This document shows, piece by piece, positions 42,578-52,176 of a stretch of 64,000 nucleotides of DNA; the first letter of the stretch is position 1, and every line of letters starts with the position of its first letter. The position numbers and the translations under genes are program-made. The notes under the pieces are model-generated. The model made no database searches. It saw nothing but the letters and a program-made list of their open reading frames with translations, and had not been told where the DNA came from. The stretch spans positions 62,001-126,000 of the forward strand of contig NZ_JAYMGZ010000003.1 in the NCBI RefSeq assembly GCF_037078405.1, read 5' to 3'. This DNA comes from Haloarcula sp. DT43 (GTDB taxonomy: Archaea; Halobacteriota; Halobacteria; Halobacteriales; Haloarculaceae).

Positions 42578-43795
42578 TCAGTTGCGTGTGGTATCGCGCA
42601 TGTACGCGTCGAGTTGCTCCGCAAGCAGCCGTGCGAACGCCTCGTCGTTGATGTCGGCCTCGGACTCGATGAGTTCGACCGACTCGTCGACGTTGGCACG
42701 GAGCGCGTCGAACAGCGCCGCGTCGGCCTCGGGGTCGTCGAACGCCGCACCGTCTTCGTCGAGCATCGAGACGCTGCCCAGCGGAAGCGCGAGCGCCGTC
42801 GGCCCGGTCGCGTCGTTGAGCTTCGCCGCGATAATCCGCCCGAGTTCGGCGTTCTCCTCGGGCGTCGTCCGCATCAGCGTCACCTGGGGGTTGTGAACGT
42901 GGAATGTCCGGCCCTCGAACTCGTCCGGCACGGAATCGCGCGGGCCGAAGTTGACCATGTCGAGCGCGCCGGGGGCGACGACCTGCGGGACCCCCATCTC
43001 GGCTGCGGCGTCGAGTCGGTCAGGACCGGCAGAGAGGACTCCGCCGACGAGTTCGTCCGCCCACTCCGTCGTCGTCACGTCGAGGACGCCGTCGATGACG
43101 CCCTCGCGAATCAGGTTCTCCATCGCTCGGCCGCCGGTCCCGGTCGCGTGGAAGACGATGGTCTCGTACCCACGGTCCTCCAGCACCTCCCGTGCCGCCT
43201 GGACGCACGGGGTGGTGACGCCGAACATCGTGAGGCCGATTGTCGGCTTGTCCGACAGCTCCACGCCGGGGTCGTTGGCGACCATGCCCACCATCGCCAG
43301 CGCCGCGTTGGCGATGACCGTCCGCGAGAGCTGGTTCAGCCCCTCGATGTCGGCGACGGAGTACAGCATCGCGATGTCGGTGGCCCCGACGTAGGGCTCG
43401 GTGTCGCCCGAGGCCATCGTCGAGACCATGAGTTTCGGGACGCCCACGGGCAGGGCACGCATCGCGCTCGTGGCGATAGACGTGTTCCCCGACCCGCCGA
43501 GGCCGAGGATACCATCGAGGGTGCCCGCCTCGTGGAGCCGCGACGCGATGGCCGCCGCGCCGTCGCCCATGACCTCCATCGCCACGCCACGGTCCCCGTC
43601 CTCGCGGAGCGAGTCGAGCGACGACCCCCCGGCCTCCGCGACCTCCGCCGCGGTGGTGTCCGGATCGATTTCCGGGTCGCCCATCACGCCCACGTCCATC
43701 ACGTGGACGTCGACGCCCTGGGCCTCCATGACGTCGCGTGCGAAGCCGATTTCCTCGCCTTTCGTATCGAGCGTGCCGACGATGACGACGCTCAT
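42578..43795 (-). CDS. Tm-1-like ATP-binding domain protein (UPF0261)
   Basis: A 405-residue UPF0261 protein, homologous to the N-terminal domain of the tomato antiviral protein Tm-1. VVIVGTLDTKGEEIGFARDVMEAQG opens the first alpha/beta half. DGILGLGGSGNTSIATSAMRALPVGVPKLMVSTMASGD is the nucleotide-site signature. VPQVVAPGALDMVNFGPR lies in the second half. ATG 43795 matches the family start. It follows the TIM-barrel gene by 28 nt; the two domains are fused in Tm-1. Biochemical role unknown; an ATP-dependent step or hydrolysis of a small acid is conceivable. Confidence 0.85.
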   Translation of the reverse strand: MSVVIVGTLDTKGEEIGFARDVMEAQGVDVHVMDVGVMGDPEIDPDTTAAEVAEAGGSSLDSLREDGDRGVAMEVMGDGAAAIASRLHEAGTLDGILGLGGSGNTSIATSAMRALPVGVPKLMVSTMASGDTEPYVGATDIAMLYSVADIEGLNQLSRTVIANAALAMVGMVANDPGVELSDKPTIGLTMFGVTTPCVQAAREVLEDRGYETIVFHATGTGGRAMENLIREGVIDGVLDVTTTEWADELVGGVLSAGPDRLDAAAEMGVPQVVAPGALDMVNFGPRDSVPDEFEGRTFHVHNPQVTLMRTTPEENAELGRIIAAKLNDATGPTALALPLGSVSMLDEDGAAFDDPEADAALFDALRANVDESVELIESEADINDEAFARLLAEQLDAYMRDTTRN

Positions 43796-43823
43796 CGCGG
43801 CCACCCCGCTCGTGTCGGTCGGC

Positions 43824-44660
43824 TCATGAGACGGTGATGTCCTTGAACTCGCGTGCCTGCTTCTCGATTGCGTCCTCGGTGGCGAGGCGCTCGATGCTGG
43901 ACGCGCCGAAGAAGCCGACGACGCCCTCGGTGTTGTCGAGGACGTACTGGGCGTCCTCGGGCCAGGCGATGGGGCCGCCGTGGCAGATGACCATCACGTC
44001 GTCGTCGACGCTCTTGGCGGCGTCATGGTGGGCCTGCACGCGCTCGGCGGCCTCGTCCAGGCTCAGGGCGGTCTCCGCCCCGATGTCGCCCGAGGTGGTC
44101 AGGCCCATGTGCGAGACGACGACGTCGGCACCCGCCTCGGTCATCTCGCGGGCCTGGGCCTCGTTGAAGACGTACGGACAGGTGAGCATCCCCTGGTCGC
44201 TGGCCTCCCGAATCATCTCGACCTCCTTGTCGTAGCCCATCCCGGTCTCTTCGAGGTTCTTCCGGAAGGAACTGTCCTCGTCGATGAGGCCGACCGTGGG
44301 GAAGTTCTGGACGCCCGAGAATCCGCGACGCCGGAGGTCCTCGATAAAGACGTCCATCTCGCGGAACGGGTCGGTGCCGTTGACGCCCGCCAGGACCGGT
44401 GTGTCCTCGACGACCGGCAGGACCTCCTGGCCCATCTCCAGGACGATTTCGTTGGCGTCGCCGTACGAGAGCAAGCCCGCCAGCGACCCGCGGCCGTTCA
44501 TCCGGTACCGCCCCGAGTTGTAGATGATGAGCAGGTCGACGCCGCCGCGTTCCGCGAACTTCGCCGAGATTCCCGTCCCCGCTCCCGCCCCGATGACCGG
44601 TTCGTCGTTCTGTACAGTCGACTCTAACCGCTCTAGAGACTCGGTTCGTGCGAACTCCAT
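43824..44660 (-). CDS. PEP-hydrolase-like TIM-barrel protein (Tm-1 C-domain family)
   Basis: A 278-residue TIM barrel of the family annotated as phosphoenolpyruvate hydrolase-like. GAGAGTGISAKFAERGGVDLLIIYNSGRYRM is its N-terminal signature. PVLAGVNGTDPF, GFSGVQNFPTVGLIDG-like (VGLIDEDSSF) and VICHGGPIAWPED are also characteristic. It is the companion of the Tm-1-like gene and precedes it in an operon. Start ATG 44660 fits the family; the frame extends five codons upstream. Probably a cytoplasmic C-C or C-O bond lyase or hydrolase acting on a product of the imported compound. Confidence 0.84.
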   Translation of the reverse strand: MEFARTESLERLESTVQNDEPVIGAGAGTGISAKFAERGGVDLLIIYNSGRYRMNGRGSLAGLLSYGDANEIVLEMGQEVLPVVEDTPVLAGVNGTDPFREMDVFIEDLRRRGFSGVQNFPTVGLIDEDSSFRKNLEETGMGYDKEVEMIREASDQGMLTCPYVFNEAQAREMTEAGADVVVSHMGLTTSGDIGAETALSLDEAAERVQAHHDAAKSVDDDVMVICHGGPIAWPEDAQYVLDNTEGVVGFFGASSIERLATEDAIEKQAREFKDITVS

Positions 44661-44827
44661 GGTACGTTGAAACAAACGACAGAAGCCCTAATCAAGATTG
44701 GGGTTCGGACCCGGACCGCCGGTGCGAGTCGCCCGCTCAGCCCCGCCTTTCGGTCCCGGACTCCAGTCCCGCGTTCCGGTCCCGACCGTCCACCCAACCA
44801 CAATATTTAATATATCTTGCTGTTCGG

Positions 44828-44844
44828 TACCATACGCTATGGTA
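44828..44844. promoter_or_regulatory. Perfect dyad over the cupin start codon
   Basis: TACCATA-CGC-TATGGTA with seven-base arms; the ATG of the cupin gene (44839) lies inside the right arm. A TATA-like ATATTTAATATA is about 25 nt upstream. Position at the transcription/translation start suggests a repressor site between the divergent cupin and TIM-barrel genes. Confidence 0.5.
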
Positions 44845-45249
44845 GCAGACCAGCGATTCGTCCAGCCAGACGACGTCGAGACGATACAGCTAGACTGGGG
44901 GACCCTGAAGTGGATGAACGCCCCCGACGTCACCGGCTCCGAAGGGTTCAGCGCCGGCATCGTACTCCTCGAACCGGGGAAGGGACACGAGCGACACACA
45001 CATCCGGATAGCGAGGAGATACTCTACTTCCTCAGCGGCGAGGGCGAACAGACCGTCGCCGACGAGGAGCGGACCGTCAGCGCGGGCGAGATGGTCTACA
45101 TCCCGGCGGGCGTCGAACACAGCACGATGAACACGTCGTGGGAGCCGCTCCGGTTCATCGCCGCCTACTGTCCCCCCGGCCCGGAAGCCGAGATACGGGA
45201 CCTCGACGAGGCGACGGTGTACCCACCCGGTGAGGTCCCCGAGGCGTAG
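44839..45249 (+). CDS. Cupin-domain protein
   Basis: Single-domain cupin of 136 residues. The metal-binding pattern is complete: GHERHTHPDSEEILYFLSGEG (motif 1, with two His and one Glu) and VYIPAGVEHSTMNTS (motif 2, with one His). Such small cupins are isomerases, dioxygenases or ligand-binding proteins. It is divergent from the Tm-1/TIM pair and probably belongs to the same pathway. A TATA box centred near 44806 suggests a nearly leaderless start at 44839. Confidence 0.82.
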   Translation: MVADQRFVQPDDVETIQLDWGTLKWMNAPDVTGSEGFSAGIVLLEPGKGHERHTHPDSEEILYFLSGEGEQTVADEERTVSAGEMVYIPAGVEHSTMNTSWEPLRFIAAYCPPGPEAEIRDLDEATVYPPGEVPEA

Positions 45250-45257
45250 ACCGGGCG

Positions 45258-46514
45258 CTACTCGAGGGCGTACACTGTCGCGTCGGTCCCGCCGAAGTAC
45301 AGCCGCCCGTCGAGGAGCGCCGGACTGGAGCCGACGCCCCGGGCCCCGACCTCGAAGAACCACTCCTCCTCGCCGCCGGTCGTCAGCGCGTGCACCCCCA
45401 CGTCGTCGCCGTCGGTCTGCCTGTGACTCCCGACGTAGAGGCGCTCCCCCGTCACGGCCGGGCTGCTGCCGACCTCCAGGGCCGGCGTTTCGAAGGCCCA
45501 CTCCTCGGTCCCGTCCGTGCGGTCGAACCGGAATATCTTCGCGTAGTTCGTCGTGGGGTCGTCGAGCGTGTTGTACGGCGTGTGGCCGACGTACACCGCG
45601 CCTTCGTCGACCGCGACGGACCCCGAGATGTACCGCCCGGCCGTGTCCGCGAGCCACTCCTGGTCCCCCGTCGCCGCGTCGACGGCGTGGACGTTCCCGT
45701 TCCAGTCGGTGATGTACACTGTCCCGTACGCGACGGCCGGGCTCGACCATATCATGTCCCGGGTCTCGTAGGTCCACGTCACGTCGCCCGTCATCGGGTC
45801 CAGTGCGTAGAGGACGCCGTCCGACGCGCCGATGTACACGGACTCGTCGGTGATGGCCGGGCTGCTCACGACCTCGGTGCCGACCTCGTGGCGCCACTCC
45901 GTCTCCCCCGTCGCCGCGTCGAGCGAGTATATCCAGCCGTTCTCTGGAACGTCGTTCTCGTCGGCGTACCACGCACACGCGAGATTGTGGCAGCCGACGC
46001 CGACGACGACCGAACCGTCCCACACCGTCGGACTCCCCCGAATCAGGCCGCCGAACGCCCGGGACCACCGCTCCTGCCCGCCGGCCGCGTCGACGGCGTA
46101 GAGGTGCTTGTCGTAGGACCCGACGTAGACGGTCCCGTCGCTGTAGGCCGGCGTCGCCTCGATGCGGTGCTGTGTCGGGAAGGCCCACTGCTCGGTCCCC
46201 GTCGCGGCGTCGAGCGCGTACAGCGAGTTGTCCGCACTGCCGATGTAGACGGTCCCGTCCGCCACGACCGGGCTCCCCCAGAACGGGCCGTCGGCCTCGT
46301 GGGTCCAGCGGACCGACGGACTCGCCCCGAGCGACGAGGCGCCGCCGGTGTAACCGGTGTTGTACCGGCCGCCCCGGAACGTCGGCCACGACGTTCTCGG
46401 TTCGGTGACCGGGTGCTCGGCGGGGACGGTACCCGGGCTCTGACATCCGGCGGCGACGGTGACTGCGGCTGTCGAGAGCGAGGCCAGGAACTGCCGTCGG
46501 TTGCTGTTCGCCAT
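45258..46514 (-). CDS. PQQ-like beta-propeller lipoprotein
   Basis: A 418-residue secreted propeller. Twin-arginine-like start NSNRRQFLASLSTAAVTVAAGC with lipobox, then eight or so repeats of the YAVDAATG...W type (BamB/PQQ-enzyme repeats), for example GTVYIGSADNSLYALDAATGTEQW. No catalytic-site residues of PQQ dehydrogenases are evident, so a scaffold or binding role is likelier. A TATA-like CATTATTTTC lies about 27 nt upstream of ATG 46514. It sits at the downstream end of the transporter genes but has its own promoter. Confidence 0.85.
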   Translation of the reverse strand: MANSNRRQFLASLSTAAVTVAAGCQSPGTVPAEHPVTEPRTSWPTFRGGRYNTGYTGGASSLGASPSVRWTHEADGPFWGSPVVADGTVYIGSADNSLYALDAATGTEQWAFPTQHRIEATPAYSDGTVYVGSYDKHLYAVDAAGGQERWSRAFGGLIRGSPTVWDGSVVVGVGCHNLACAWYADENDVPENGWIYSLDAATGETEWRHEVGTEVVSSPAITDESVYIGASDGVLYALDPMTGDVTWTYETRDMIWSSPAVAYGTVYITDWNGNVHAVDAATGDQEWLADTAGRYISGSVAVDEGAVYVGHTPYNTLDDPTTNYAKIFRFDRTDGTEEWAFETPALEVGSSPAVTGERLYVGSHRQTDGDDVGVHALTTGGEEEWFFEVGARGVGSSPALLDGRLYFGGTDATVYALE

Positions 46515-46578
46515 CTATCCGAAGTATAGACGCTGAGAAAATAATGCTGTCGGCTGTCCCCGTCCGCGGGCCCCGAAG

Positions 46579-47322
46579 TCAGACGACGAGGTACTCGTCG
46601 AGGTCCTCGTTTTCGAGCTGGTCGACCGTCCCCTCGTAGACGATGTCGCCCTGGTCGAGGACGTAGCCGCGGTCGGCGACACGGAGCGCCTCGCGGACGT
46701 TCTGCTCGATGAGCAGCACCGTCAGGCCCCGCTCGGCGATTTCGTCGATGGAGTCGCCGACCGTCCGGACTATCTGTGGGGCCAGCCCCTCGGTCGGCTC
46801 GTCCAGGAGCAGTAGCTCCAGGTCCGGCAACCGGAGCGTGCGGGCAATCGACAGCATCTGCTGTTCGCCACCCGAGAGCGTGCCGGCCTCCTGCTCCCGG
46901 CGCTCCTCTAGTCGGGGGAACAGGTCGTAGAGTTCCCCGAGCGTCATCGTGCTGTCGTCGCCACCGAGTCCGCGGCGGCGGATGGTGTTCCACCAGCCAC
47001 GCGTAATCTTGGACATCTGGAGGTTCTCCTCGACGGTGAGTTCGGTGAACAGGCGACGGCCCTCGGGGACGACGCCGATGCCGCCCATCGCAACGTCGTC
47101 GGCGGGCCAGTCCGTGATGTCCGTCCCGTCGAAGCGGACGGTGCCCGAGCGGACCGCCGGCGGTTCGGTCCCGGCGATGCTCCGGACGGTCGTCGTCTTG
47201 CCGGCACCGTTCCGTCCGAGCAGCGTGACGATTTCGCCCCGTTCGATGCTGAACGAGACGCCTCGCAGGATGTGGCTCGGGCCGTAGTAGGCGTGAACGT
47301 CGTCGAGGCGCAGCAGGCTCAC
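46579..47322 (-). CDS. livF: Branched-chain-type ABC transporter ATPase (LivF-like)
   Basis: ATPase of 247 residues. Walker A LGRNGAGKTT, signature LSGGEQQMLSIARTLR, Walker B LLLLDEPTEGLAP and switch LIEQNVREAL, the exact LivF pattern. Last gene of the transporter operon; its start overlaps the livG stop by 4 nt. Confidence 0.92.
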   Translation of the reverse strand: MSLLRLDDVHAYYGPSHILRGVSFSIERGEIVTLLGRNGAGKTTTVRSIAGTEPPAVRSGTVRFDGTDITDWPADDVAMGGIGVVPEGRRLFTELTVEENLQMSKITRGWWNTIRRRGLGGDDSTMTLGELYDLFPRLEERREQEAGTLSGGEQQMLSIARTLRLPDLELLLLDEPTEGLAPQIVRTVGDSIDEIAERGLTVLLIEQNVREALRVADRGYVLDQGDIVYEGTVDQLENEDLDEYLVV

Positions 47323-48083
47323 GCCTCCTCACCCCCGCCGAGGTAGGCCTCGCGGACGGCCGGGTGCTCCCTGATTTCCTCCGGCGTCCCGCGGGCGATG
47401 AGCGACCCCTGGTGGAGCGTGAAGATGCGGTCGGAGACGTCGAAGACGATGTCCATGTCGTGTTCGACGAGGAATATCGTCATCCCCCACTCCGTCAGGA
47501 GGTCGCCGACGAGGTCCACCGTCATCTCGGTCTCCGCCGGGGACATCCCGGCCGTCGGCTCGTCCATGAACAGCAGGTCGGGGTCGGTCGCGAGCCCGAT
47601 AGCGACTTCGAGCCGTCGCTTGTCGCCGTACGGGAGCGACTGGGCGTCCATGCCGGCCTTCGAATCGAGCCCGATGGTCTCCAATATGTCGTCGGTCTGT
47701 GCCTGCACTTCCTCGAAGGAGTCCCGGCGACGCAGGAAGTTTATCCGGAACGAGCCGTGTTCCGCCGCGAACGACGCGACCTGGATGTTCTCACGGACCG
47801 TGAGCTCCGGCAGAATCGACGCGGTCTGGAACGACCGGCCGACCCCGAGCTGTGCGATTTCGAAGGGTTCCATCCCGACGAGGTCGGTCCCGGCGTAGTA
47901 GACGTCCCCTCGCGTCGGCGACAGCTGCCCCGTTATCGTGTTGATGAGCGTCGACTTCCCAGCGCCGTTGGGGCCGATGAGCGACACCAGTTCGCCCTCC
48001 TCGACGGACATCGTCACGTCGTCGAGCGCCGTGAGGCCGCCGAACTCCTTGGTCAGCCCTTTGGTTTCGAGCAGCGCCATCAC
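47319..48083 (-). CDS. livG: Branched-chain-type ABC transporter ATPase (LivG-like)
   Basis: ATPase of 254 residues. Walker A GPNGAGKSTLINTITG, signature SLPYGDKRRLEVAIGLA (the divergent LivG form), Walker B LLFMDEPTAGMSPAE and switch FLVEHDMDIVFDVSD. Pairs with LivF. Start overlaps livM; ATG 48083 or the adjacent ATG 48080. Confidence 0.92.
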   Translation of the reverse strand: MMALLETKGLTKEFGGLTALDDVTMSVEEGELVSLIGPNGAGKSTLINTITGQLSPTRGDVYYAGTDLVGMEPFEIAQLGVGRSFQTASILPELTVRENIQVASFAAEHGSFRINFLRRRDSFEEVQAQTDDILETIGLDSKAGMDAQSLPYGDKRRLEVAIGLATDPDLLFMDEPTAGMSPAETEMTVDLVGDLLTEWGMTIFLVEHDMDIVFDVSDRIFTLHQGSLIARGTPEEIREHPAVREAYLGGGEEA

Positions 48084-49219
48084 CGCTCACCCCCGGGGAC
48101 CAGGTCGGAGAGTCGCCGTCGCGTCTTCGCCACCAGTTCCTTCGGGTCCCGGAGCGCCCGGACGAAGTCGGTGAGCATCCCCCAGATGCCGTCGGGATAG
48201 ACCCACACGACCGCGGTAAAGGACAGCGCCAGCAGGAGCAGCCAGTAGTTCCCGAGCGTGGGGAACCCGTTGACGATGCCCTTGAAGTAGAAGAAGACGA
48301 ACGTCCCGATGACGGGTCCGGCGAGCGTTCCCAGCCCGCCCAGGACCGTCATCACGACGATGTCGCCGCTGACCGACCAGTAGAGGCGCTCGACGCCGGC
48401 GAACTGGGTGTTGACGGCCATCAGGCCCCCGGCGAGGCCCACGATGGCCGCCGAGAGGAGGAACGCCGCGAACTTGTAGCGCCAGACGTCGAGGCCGACG
48501 AACGCCGTCCGCGTCTCGTTTTCCCGGATAGACTTGAATATCAGCCCGTAGGGCGACTTGCGGATGCGCGTGATGAGCGCGACGACGGCGACGAAGAAGA
48601 CCCCGATGAAGATGTAGAGGTTGTTCACCACGAGCATCCCGAGGAGGCCGCCGTACTCGTGCTCCAGGTCGACGATGCCCAAGAGCGGCATGCGTGGGAT
48701 GTCGAGCCCGTTGATGCCCTGGGTTATTTCGACCAGCGGCTCCCGGGAGAGGAAGTAGAGGAACTGGGCGATAGCGAGCGCGACGATGGAGAAGTACACG
48801 GTGTGGAGACGCAGCAGTATCAGCGCCGCCACCACGCCGAGCGCGACCGCGGCGAGAACCCCCACGAGCACGACCAAGAGCGGCTCGTTGTAGACGTGAA
48901 TCGCGAACAGGGCCGCGGCGTAGCTCGCCGTGCCGAAGAACATCGCGTGGCCGAAGGAGAGGAGCCCGGTCTGGCCGAGGAGGAGGTTGAAGCCGAGAGC
49001 GAAGATGGACCAGATGAGGATGGTCATCGCCAGGCCGTGATAGCCCCTGAAGATGTCCGAGACGACAGGTGCGCGACCGAACGCGTAAGAAAACAGGAGG
49101 ACGAACAGGACCGACGAGAGGACGACGAACCGCTCGGTGTGTTTGATGCGGTTCCACGTCTCCCAGCTGAGCAGCGTCGAGTCGCCGGCGACGCTGTTGC
49201 GAATCGTGTCGATACTCAT
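48080..49219 (-). CDS. livM: Branched-chain-type ABC transporter permease (LivM-like)
   Basis: Membrane protein of 379 residues, about ten helices. The core LGFNLLLGQTGLLSFGHAMFFGTASYAAAL and GKTR-like loop followed by AFLLSAAIVGLAGGLMAVNTQF are LivM signatures. The long C-terminal tail (DPKELVAKTRRRLSDLVPGGER) is cytoplasmic. Overlaps livH and livG by 4 nt. Confidence 0.91.
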   Translation of the reverse strand: MSIDTIRNSVAGDSTLLSWETWNRIKHTERFVVLSSVLFVLLFSYAFGRAPVVSDIFRGYHGLAMTILIWSIFALGFNLLLGQTGLLSFGHAMFFGTASYAAALFAIHVYNEPLLVVLVGVLAAVALGVVAALILLRLHTVYFSIVALAIAQFLYFLSREPLVEITQGINGLDIPRMPLLGIVDLEHEYGGLLGMLVVNNLYIFIGVFFVAVVALITRIRKSPYGLIFKSIRENETRTAFVGLDVWRYKFAAFLLSAAIVGLAGGLMAVNTQFAGVERLYWSVSGDIVVMTVLGGLGTLAGPVIGTFVFFYFKGIVNGFPTLGNYWLLLLALSFTAVVWVYPDGIWGMLTDFVRALRDPKELVAKTRRRLSDLVPGGER

Positions 49220-50157
49220 TGGCCGACCTCCGTCGACGGGTAGATACCGTTCGGCCTGAGCGACAGGACGACGATGGCGAGCAGGTAGATGCTAGCGCGG
49301 GTCATGCTCGGGACGAGTTCGGTGGCCGTCGCGAAGAAGAGGCCGGCCAGGAGCGCGCCGACCACGGTCCCCCTGAGGCTGCCGACGCCGCCCATGATGA
49401 CGATGACCAGCGACGGGATGATTATCTCCATGCCGATGCCGGAGGTGACGTTGAACAGCGACCCCCCGAGGACGCCGGCCAGACCCGCGTACGCGGACCC
49501 GACGGCGAATATCAGCAGGAACGGCCGGCCGACCCGGATGCCGAGCATCTGGGCCATCTCCGAGTCCTCGGTCCCGGCACGCACGGCCAGGCCGTACTCG
49601 GTATACTTGAAGAACGCGAAGATAGCCAGGATGAACAGGACCGTGAGCGCGACGACGAGCACGCGTATCGTCGACGCCGCGCTCATGCCGGGTGGCGTGC
49701 CGATGGCGGGAAGGGATATCGCGCCGGTGAGCCACTCGGGACGGGGGTAGATGGTCCCCGTCCGACCGAAGATGATGGCGACGAACTCCTGGGCCGCGAT
49801 GAGGATGCCGAAGGTCACCAGCAGCTGGTCGAGCAGGTCGCGCTCGTAGAACGGCTTGGCGATGAACCGCTCCATGACGATACCGAGGACGAAGACGATG
49901 ACCGGGGTCAGTAGCAGCGCCGGGATGAATCCCCAGCCGAGTCCGACCTGGCCCGCATCGCTCAACAGTCCGCCGTACTGGTTGGTCGACGCGATGAGCA
50001 GACCGATGTACGCACCGGCGAGGTACAGCACGCCGTGAGCCATGTTCACGTATTTGAGCGACCCGAACACGATAGAGAGCCCGACCGCGACGAGCAGGTA
50101 CAGGGACGCGACGCTCAAGGCGATGAACAGGAAGCCGACGATGCCGTCGATACTCAT
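49216..50157 (-). CDS. livH: Branched-chain-type ABC transporter permease (LivH-like)
   Basis: Membrane protein of 313 residues, about eight helices. SIVFGSLKYVNMAHGVLYLAGAYIG is the LivH N-terminal signature and SAYAGLAGVLGGSLFNVTSGIGMEI the conserved C-terminal coupling helix. The frame has an ATG three codons upstream at 50166; 50157 is preferred for the shorter family N-terminus. It is 209 nt after the binding-protein gene. Confidence 0.9.
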   Translation of the reverse strand: MSIDGIVGFLFIALSVASLYLLVAVGLSIVFGSLKYVNMAHGVLYLAGAYIGLLIASTNQYGGLLSDAGQVGLGWGFIPALLLTPVIVFVLGIVMERFIAKPFYERDLLDQLLVTFGILIAAQEFVAIIFGRTGTIYPRPEWLTGAISLPAIGTPPGMSAASTIRVLVVALTVLFILAIFAFFKYTEYGLAVRAGTEDSEMAQMLGIRVGRPFLLIFAVGSAYAGLAGVLGGSLFNVTSGIGMEIIIPSLVIVIMGGVGSLRGTVVGALLAGLFFATATELVPSMTRASIYLLAIVVLSLRPNGIYPSTEVGQ

Positions 50158-50366
50158 GTTTGCCACTCCGGTACAAGTGTGCGTGTTCGTCTCATGTGTG
50201 CGGTTAGTATTGCAACCATCAGGTATGTTAACGTTGTGCTTTGATGAACGACGGGGGCGGAACCACGTCGGGTCGGAGCGCCGTCGGTTGCCGGCGAGCC
50301 ACCGCAGTCGGGGCTGGACGGCGGCCCGGCGTCCGGTCGTCGGCGCGGTCCGTCGCTGGCCGTTCG

Positions 50367-51788
50367 TTACTCGTCGCCGTAGGGGTTGTCGCCCATCGCG
50401 CAGTTCGACGCCGGGAACGAGCTACACTCGTAGACGAGCGGGTCGGTCGTCTCGACGATTTCCGTCCGGATGCCGAGTTCCTCGGCGCGGTCGTCGCTGA
50501 CGCCCTGGACGAGGTACCACGGCCGCTCGACCTGGTGGTCGCAGACCCGGAACGCCGAATCGCCCCACGCGAGGCTCCAATCGAACTCTTCGAGCGTTCT
50601 GACGACGGTGGGCGGGTGGAACGTGCCGGCCTCCTCGACCGCGGCCGCGTAGACCATCATCGACTCGTAGGTGTGCATCGAACTCTGGTTGGGCGTCTCG
50701 TCGTACTCCTGTCGGTACGACTCGACGAACACCTGGCTGGGCTCGTTGTCCGCGTTGGGATTCCACGGCTCCATCCCGAGGACGCCCTCCGCGTCCGCGC
50801 CGAGCGGGTCGAGCGTGAACGCGCTGACGTGTGGAATGATGACGTCGACGTCGTCGGTCAGGCCGGCGTCGCGCAACTGTGCGAGGCCGCTGGCGGCGAA
50901 GTTGCCGAAGCTGGAGAAGTACAGCGTGTCGGCCCCGGAGTCTTCGAGGGCCTGTATCTGGGAGCTGTGGTCGGTCTCGCCCTCCGCGATGGCGGCGCCG
51001 CCGGCGTCCTCCCACGGCCCCTGTTCGGTGAGGTACTTGCGGGCGGCGTCGCGGTTCGACTGCCCGTAGGAGTAGTCCATGTAGATGTGGAACAGCGACC
51101 GGTCCTCGCCGAGCACGGACGGGGCGGCCTCGCCCATCGCCATCCCGATTATCTCCGCGTGGAACGTCGGGTGGAAGTAGTACCGCGAGCAGTTCTCGCC
51201 GGAGATGCCCGCCGAAGTGGAGTTGCCCCCCATGAACGGCACTTTCTCGCGCTGGGCGACGTTCTGCATCGCCATCGTCACCGTACTGGACATGCCGCCC
51301 GTCCAGAACTGGATGTTGTCCCGCTGAATCATCCGGTCGATGTTGTCCTGTGCCGTGTCAGCACTTCCCGCGGTGTCGGCCTTCGTCGGTTCGACCTGGT
51401 AGCCCATGATGCCGCCGCCGTTCAGCCGGTCCCAGTAGTCGACGAGGCCCCCGCCGTCGTTGAGGTGTGTGACCGCCAGGTCGAACCCCTTCTCCTGGTC
51501 CTGCCCGTCGGGACCTAGCGCCCCGGAAGTCGGCCCATTGAACCCGATGGAGACCGTATCGCCCTCGGGCGGGAAGTTCCCGATAGCGGCGTACTGTGTC
51601 CCGCCGTCGCCGCCGCTGCTGTCCCCGTTCCCGGTGCTGCCACCACCGCCACCGCCGTCGCTGCCCCCGTCACCACCCGAACAGCCGGCGAGGCCGGCGG
51701 CGATGCCAGCGGTGCCGATTGCTTTCAGATAGCTTCGCCTGGACCCGTCCACCGCGTCTTCGTCTCTGGTCATAGTTGAAACGTCCAT
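50367..51788 (-). CDS. Branched-chain-type ABC transporter substrate-binding lipoprotein
   Basis: LivJ/amide-binding type periplasmic-fold protein of 473 residues. Twin-arginine signal RRSYLKAIGTAGIAAGLAGC with lipobox, then a Gly/Ser/Asp linker (about 38-65). SIGFNGPTSGALGPDGQDQEKGFDLAVTHLN begins the first lobe and DTLYFSSFG...LAQLRDAGL forms a second. Such proteins bind amino acids, amides, urea or aromatic acids. A TATA box TTTAAATAG (about 51808-51816) gives a near-leaderless start at ATG 51788; ATG 51773 is the alternative. First gene of the transporter operon. Confidence 0.88.
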   Translation of the reverse strand: MDVSTMTRDEDAVDGSRRSYLKAIGTAGIAAGLAGCSGGDGGSDGGGGGGSTGNGDSSGGDGGTQYAAIGNFPPEGDTVSIGFNGPTSGALGPDGQDQEKGFDLAVTHLNDGGGLVDYWDRLNGGGIMGYQVEPTKADTAGSADTAQDNIDRMIQRDNIQFWTGGMSSTVTMAMQNVAQREKVPFMGGNSTSAGISGENCSRYYFHPTFHAEIIGMAMGEAAPSVLGEDRSLFHIYMDYSYGQSNRDAARKYLTEQGPWEDAGGAAIAEGETDHSSQIQALEDSGADTLYFSSFGNFAASGLAQLRDAGLTDDVDVIIPHVSAFTLDPLGADAEGVLGMEPWNPNADNEPSQVFVESYRQEYDETPNQSSMHTYESMMVYAAAVEEAGTFHPPTVVRTLEEFDWSLAWGDSAFRVCDHQVERPWYLVQGVSDDRAEELGIRTEIVETTDPLVYECSSFPASNCAMGDNPYGDE

Positions 51789-52176
51789 GATAGAATGGTA
51801 TAACAATCTATTTAAAACTTCTGCTATATTAATGATGTTAGATACGTTCCGAACGCGAAGCACTGCGTGCCGCGGCTGAGTTGCATGAGAGTTATCCACA
51901 AACAATCATTTTGTTTTCGCGTCTGTCCCGCGGAAGCGTCGCCCCGACCGCGACCCGAGCGTTCGGCGAAGGTGTTCGCATAATGTGAATGTGGTCGGTT
52001 CGGGCCGATGGGTTCCGCGTCGGATGCCTGGCGCTGTGACCGCACGGTTCCAGGCGAGGCCGACCTTCGTCGACTGGGACGGACAGGGGCGTCGGAGCGA
52101 GGCCGGTTCGCCGAGACTAACACGCGTACAGACGTTATTTTCACCGGTGAAGGGCAGTGATATCCTGGTCAGCCGG
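51789..52176. other. Intergenic region upstream of the binding-protein gene
   Basis: About 390 nt. It contains the TATA box of the binding-protein gene and one copy of the 15-base near-palindrome (51975-51989). A T-run (TTATTTT, 52135-52141) and GGTGAAGGGC follow. No gene recognised. Confidence 0.5.
51975..51989. promoter_or_regulatory. Operator copy 1 (TTCGCATAATGTGAA)
   Basis: Near-palindromic 15-mer about 190 nt upstream of the ABC binding-protein start. One of three copies in this 1.1-kb stretch, the others before the IclR gene; probable binding site for that regulator. Confidence 0.6.
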
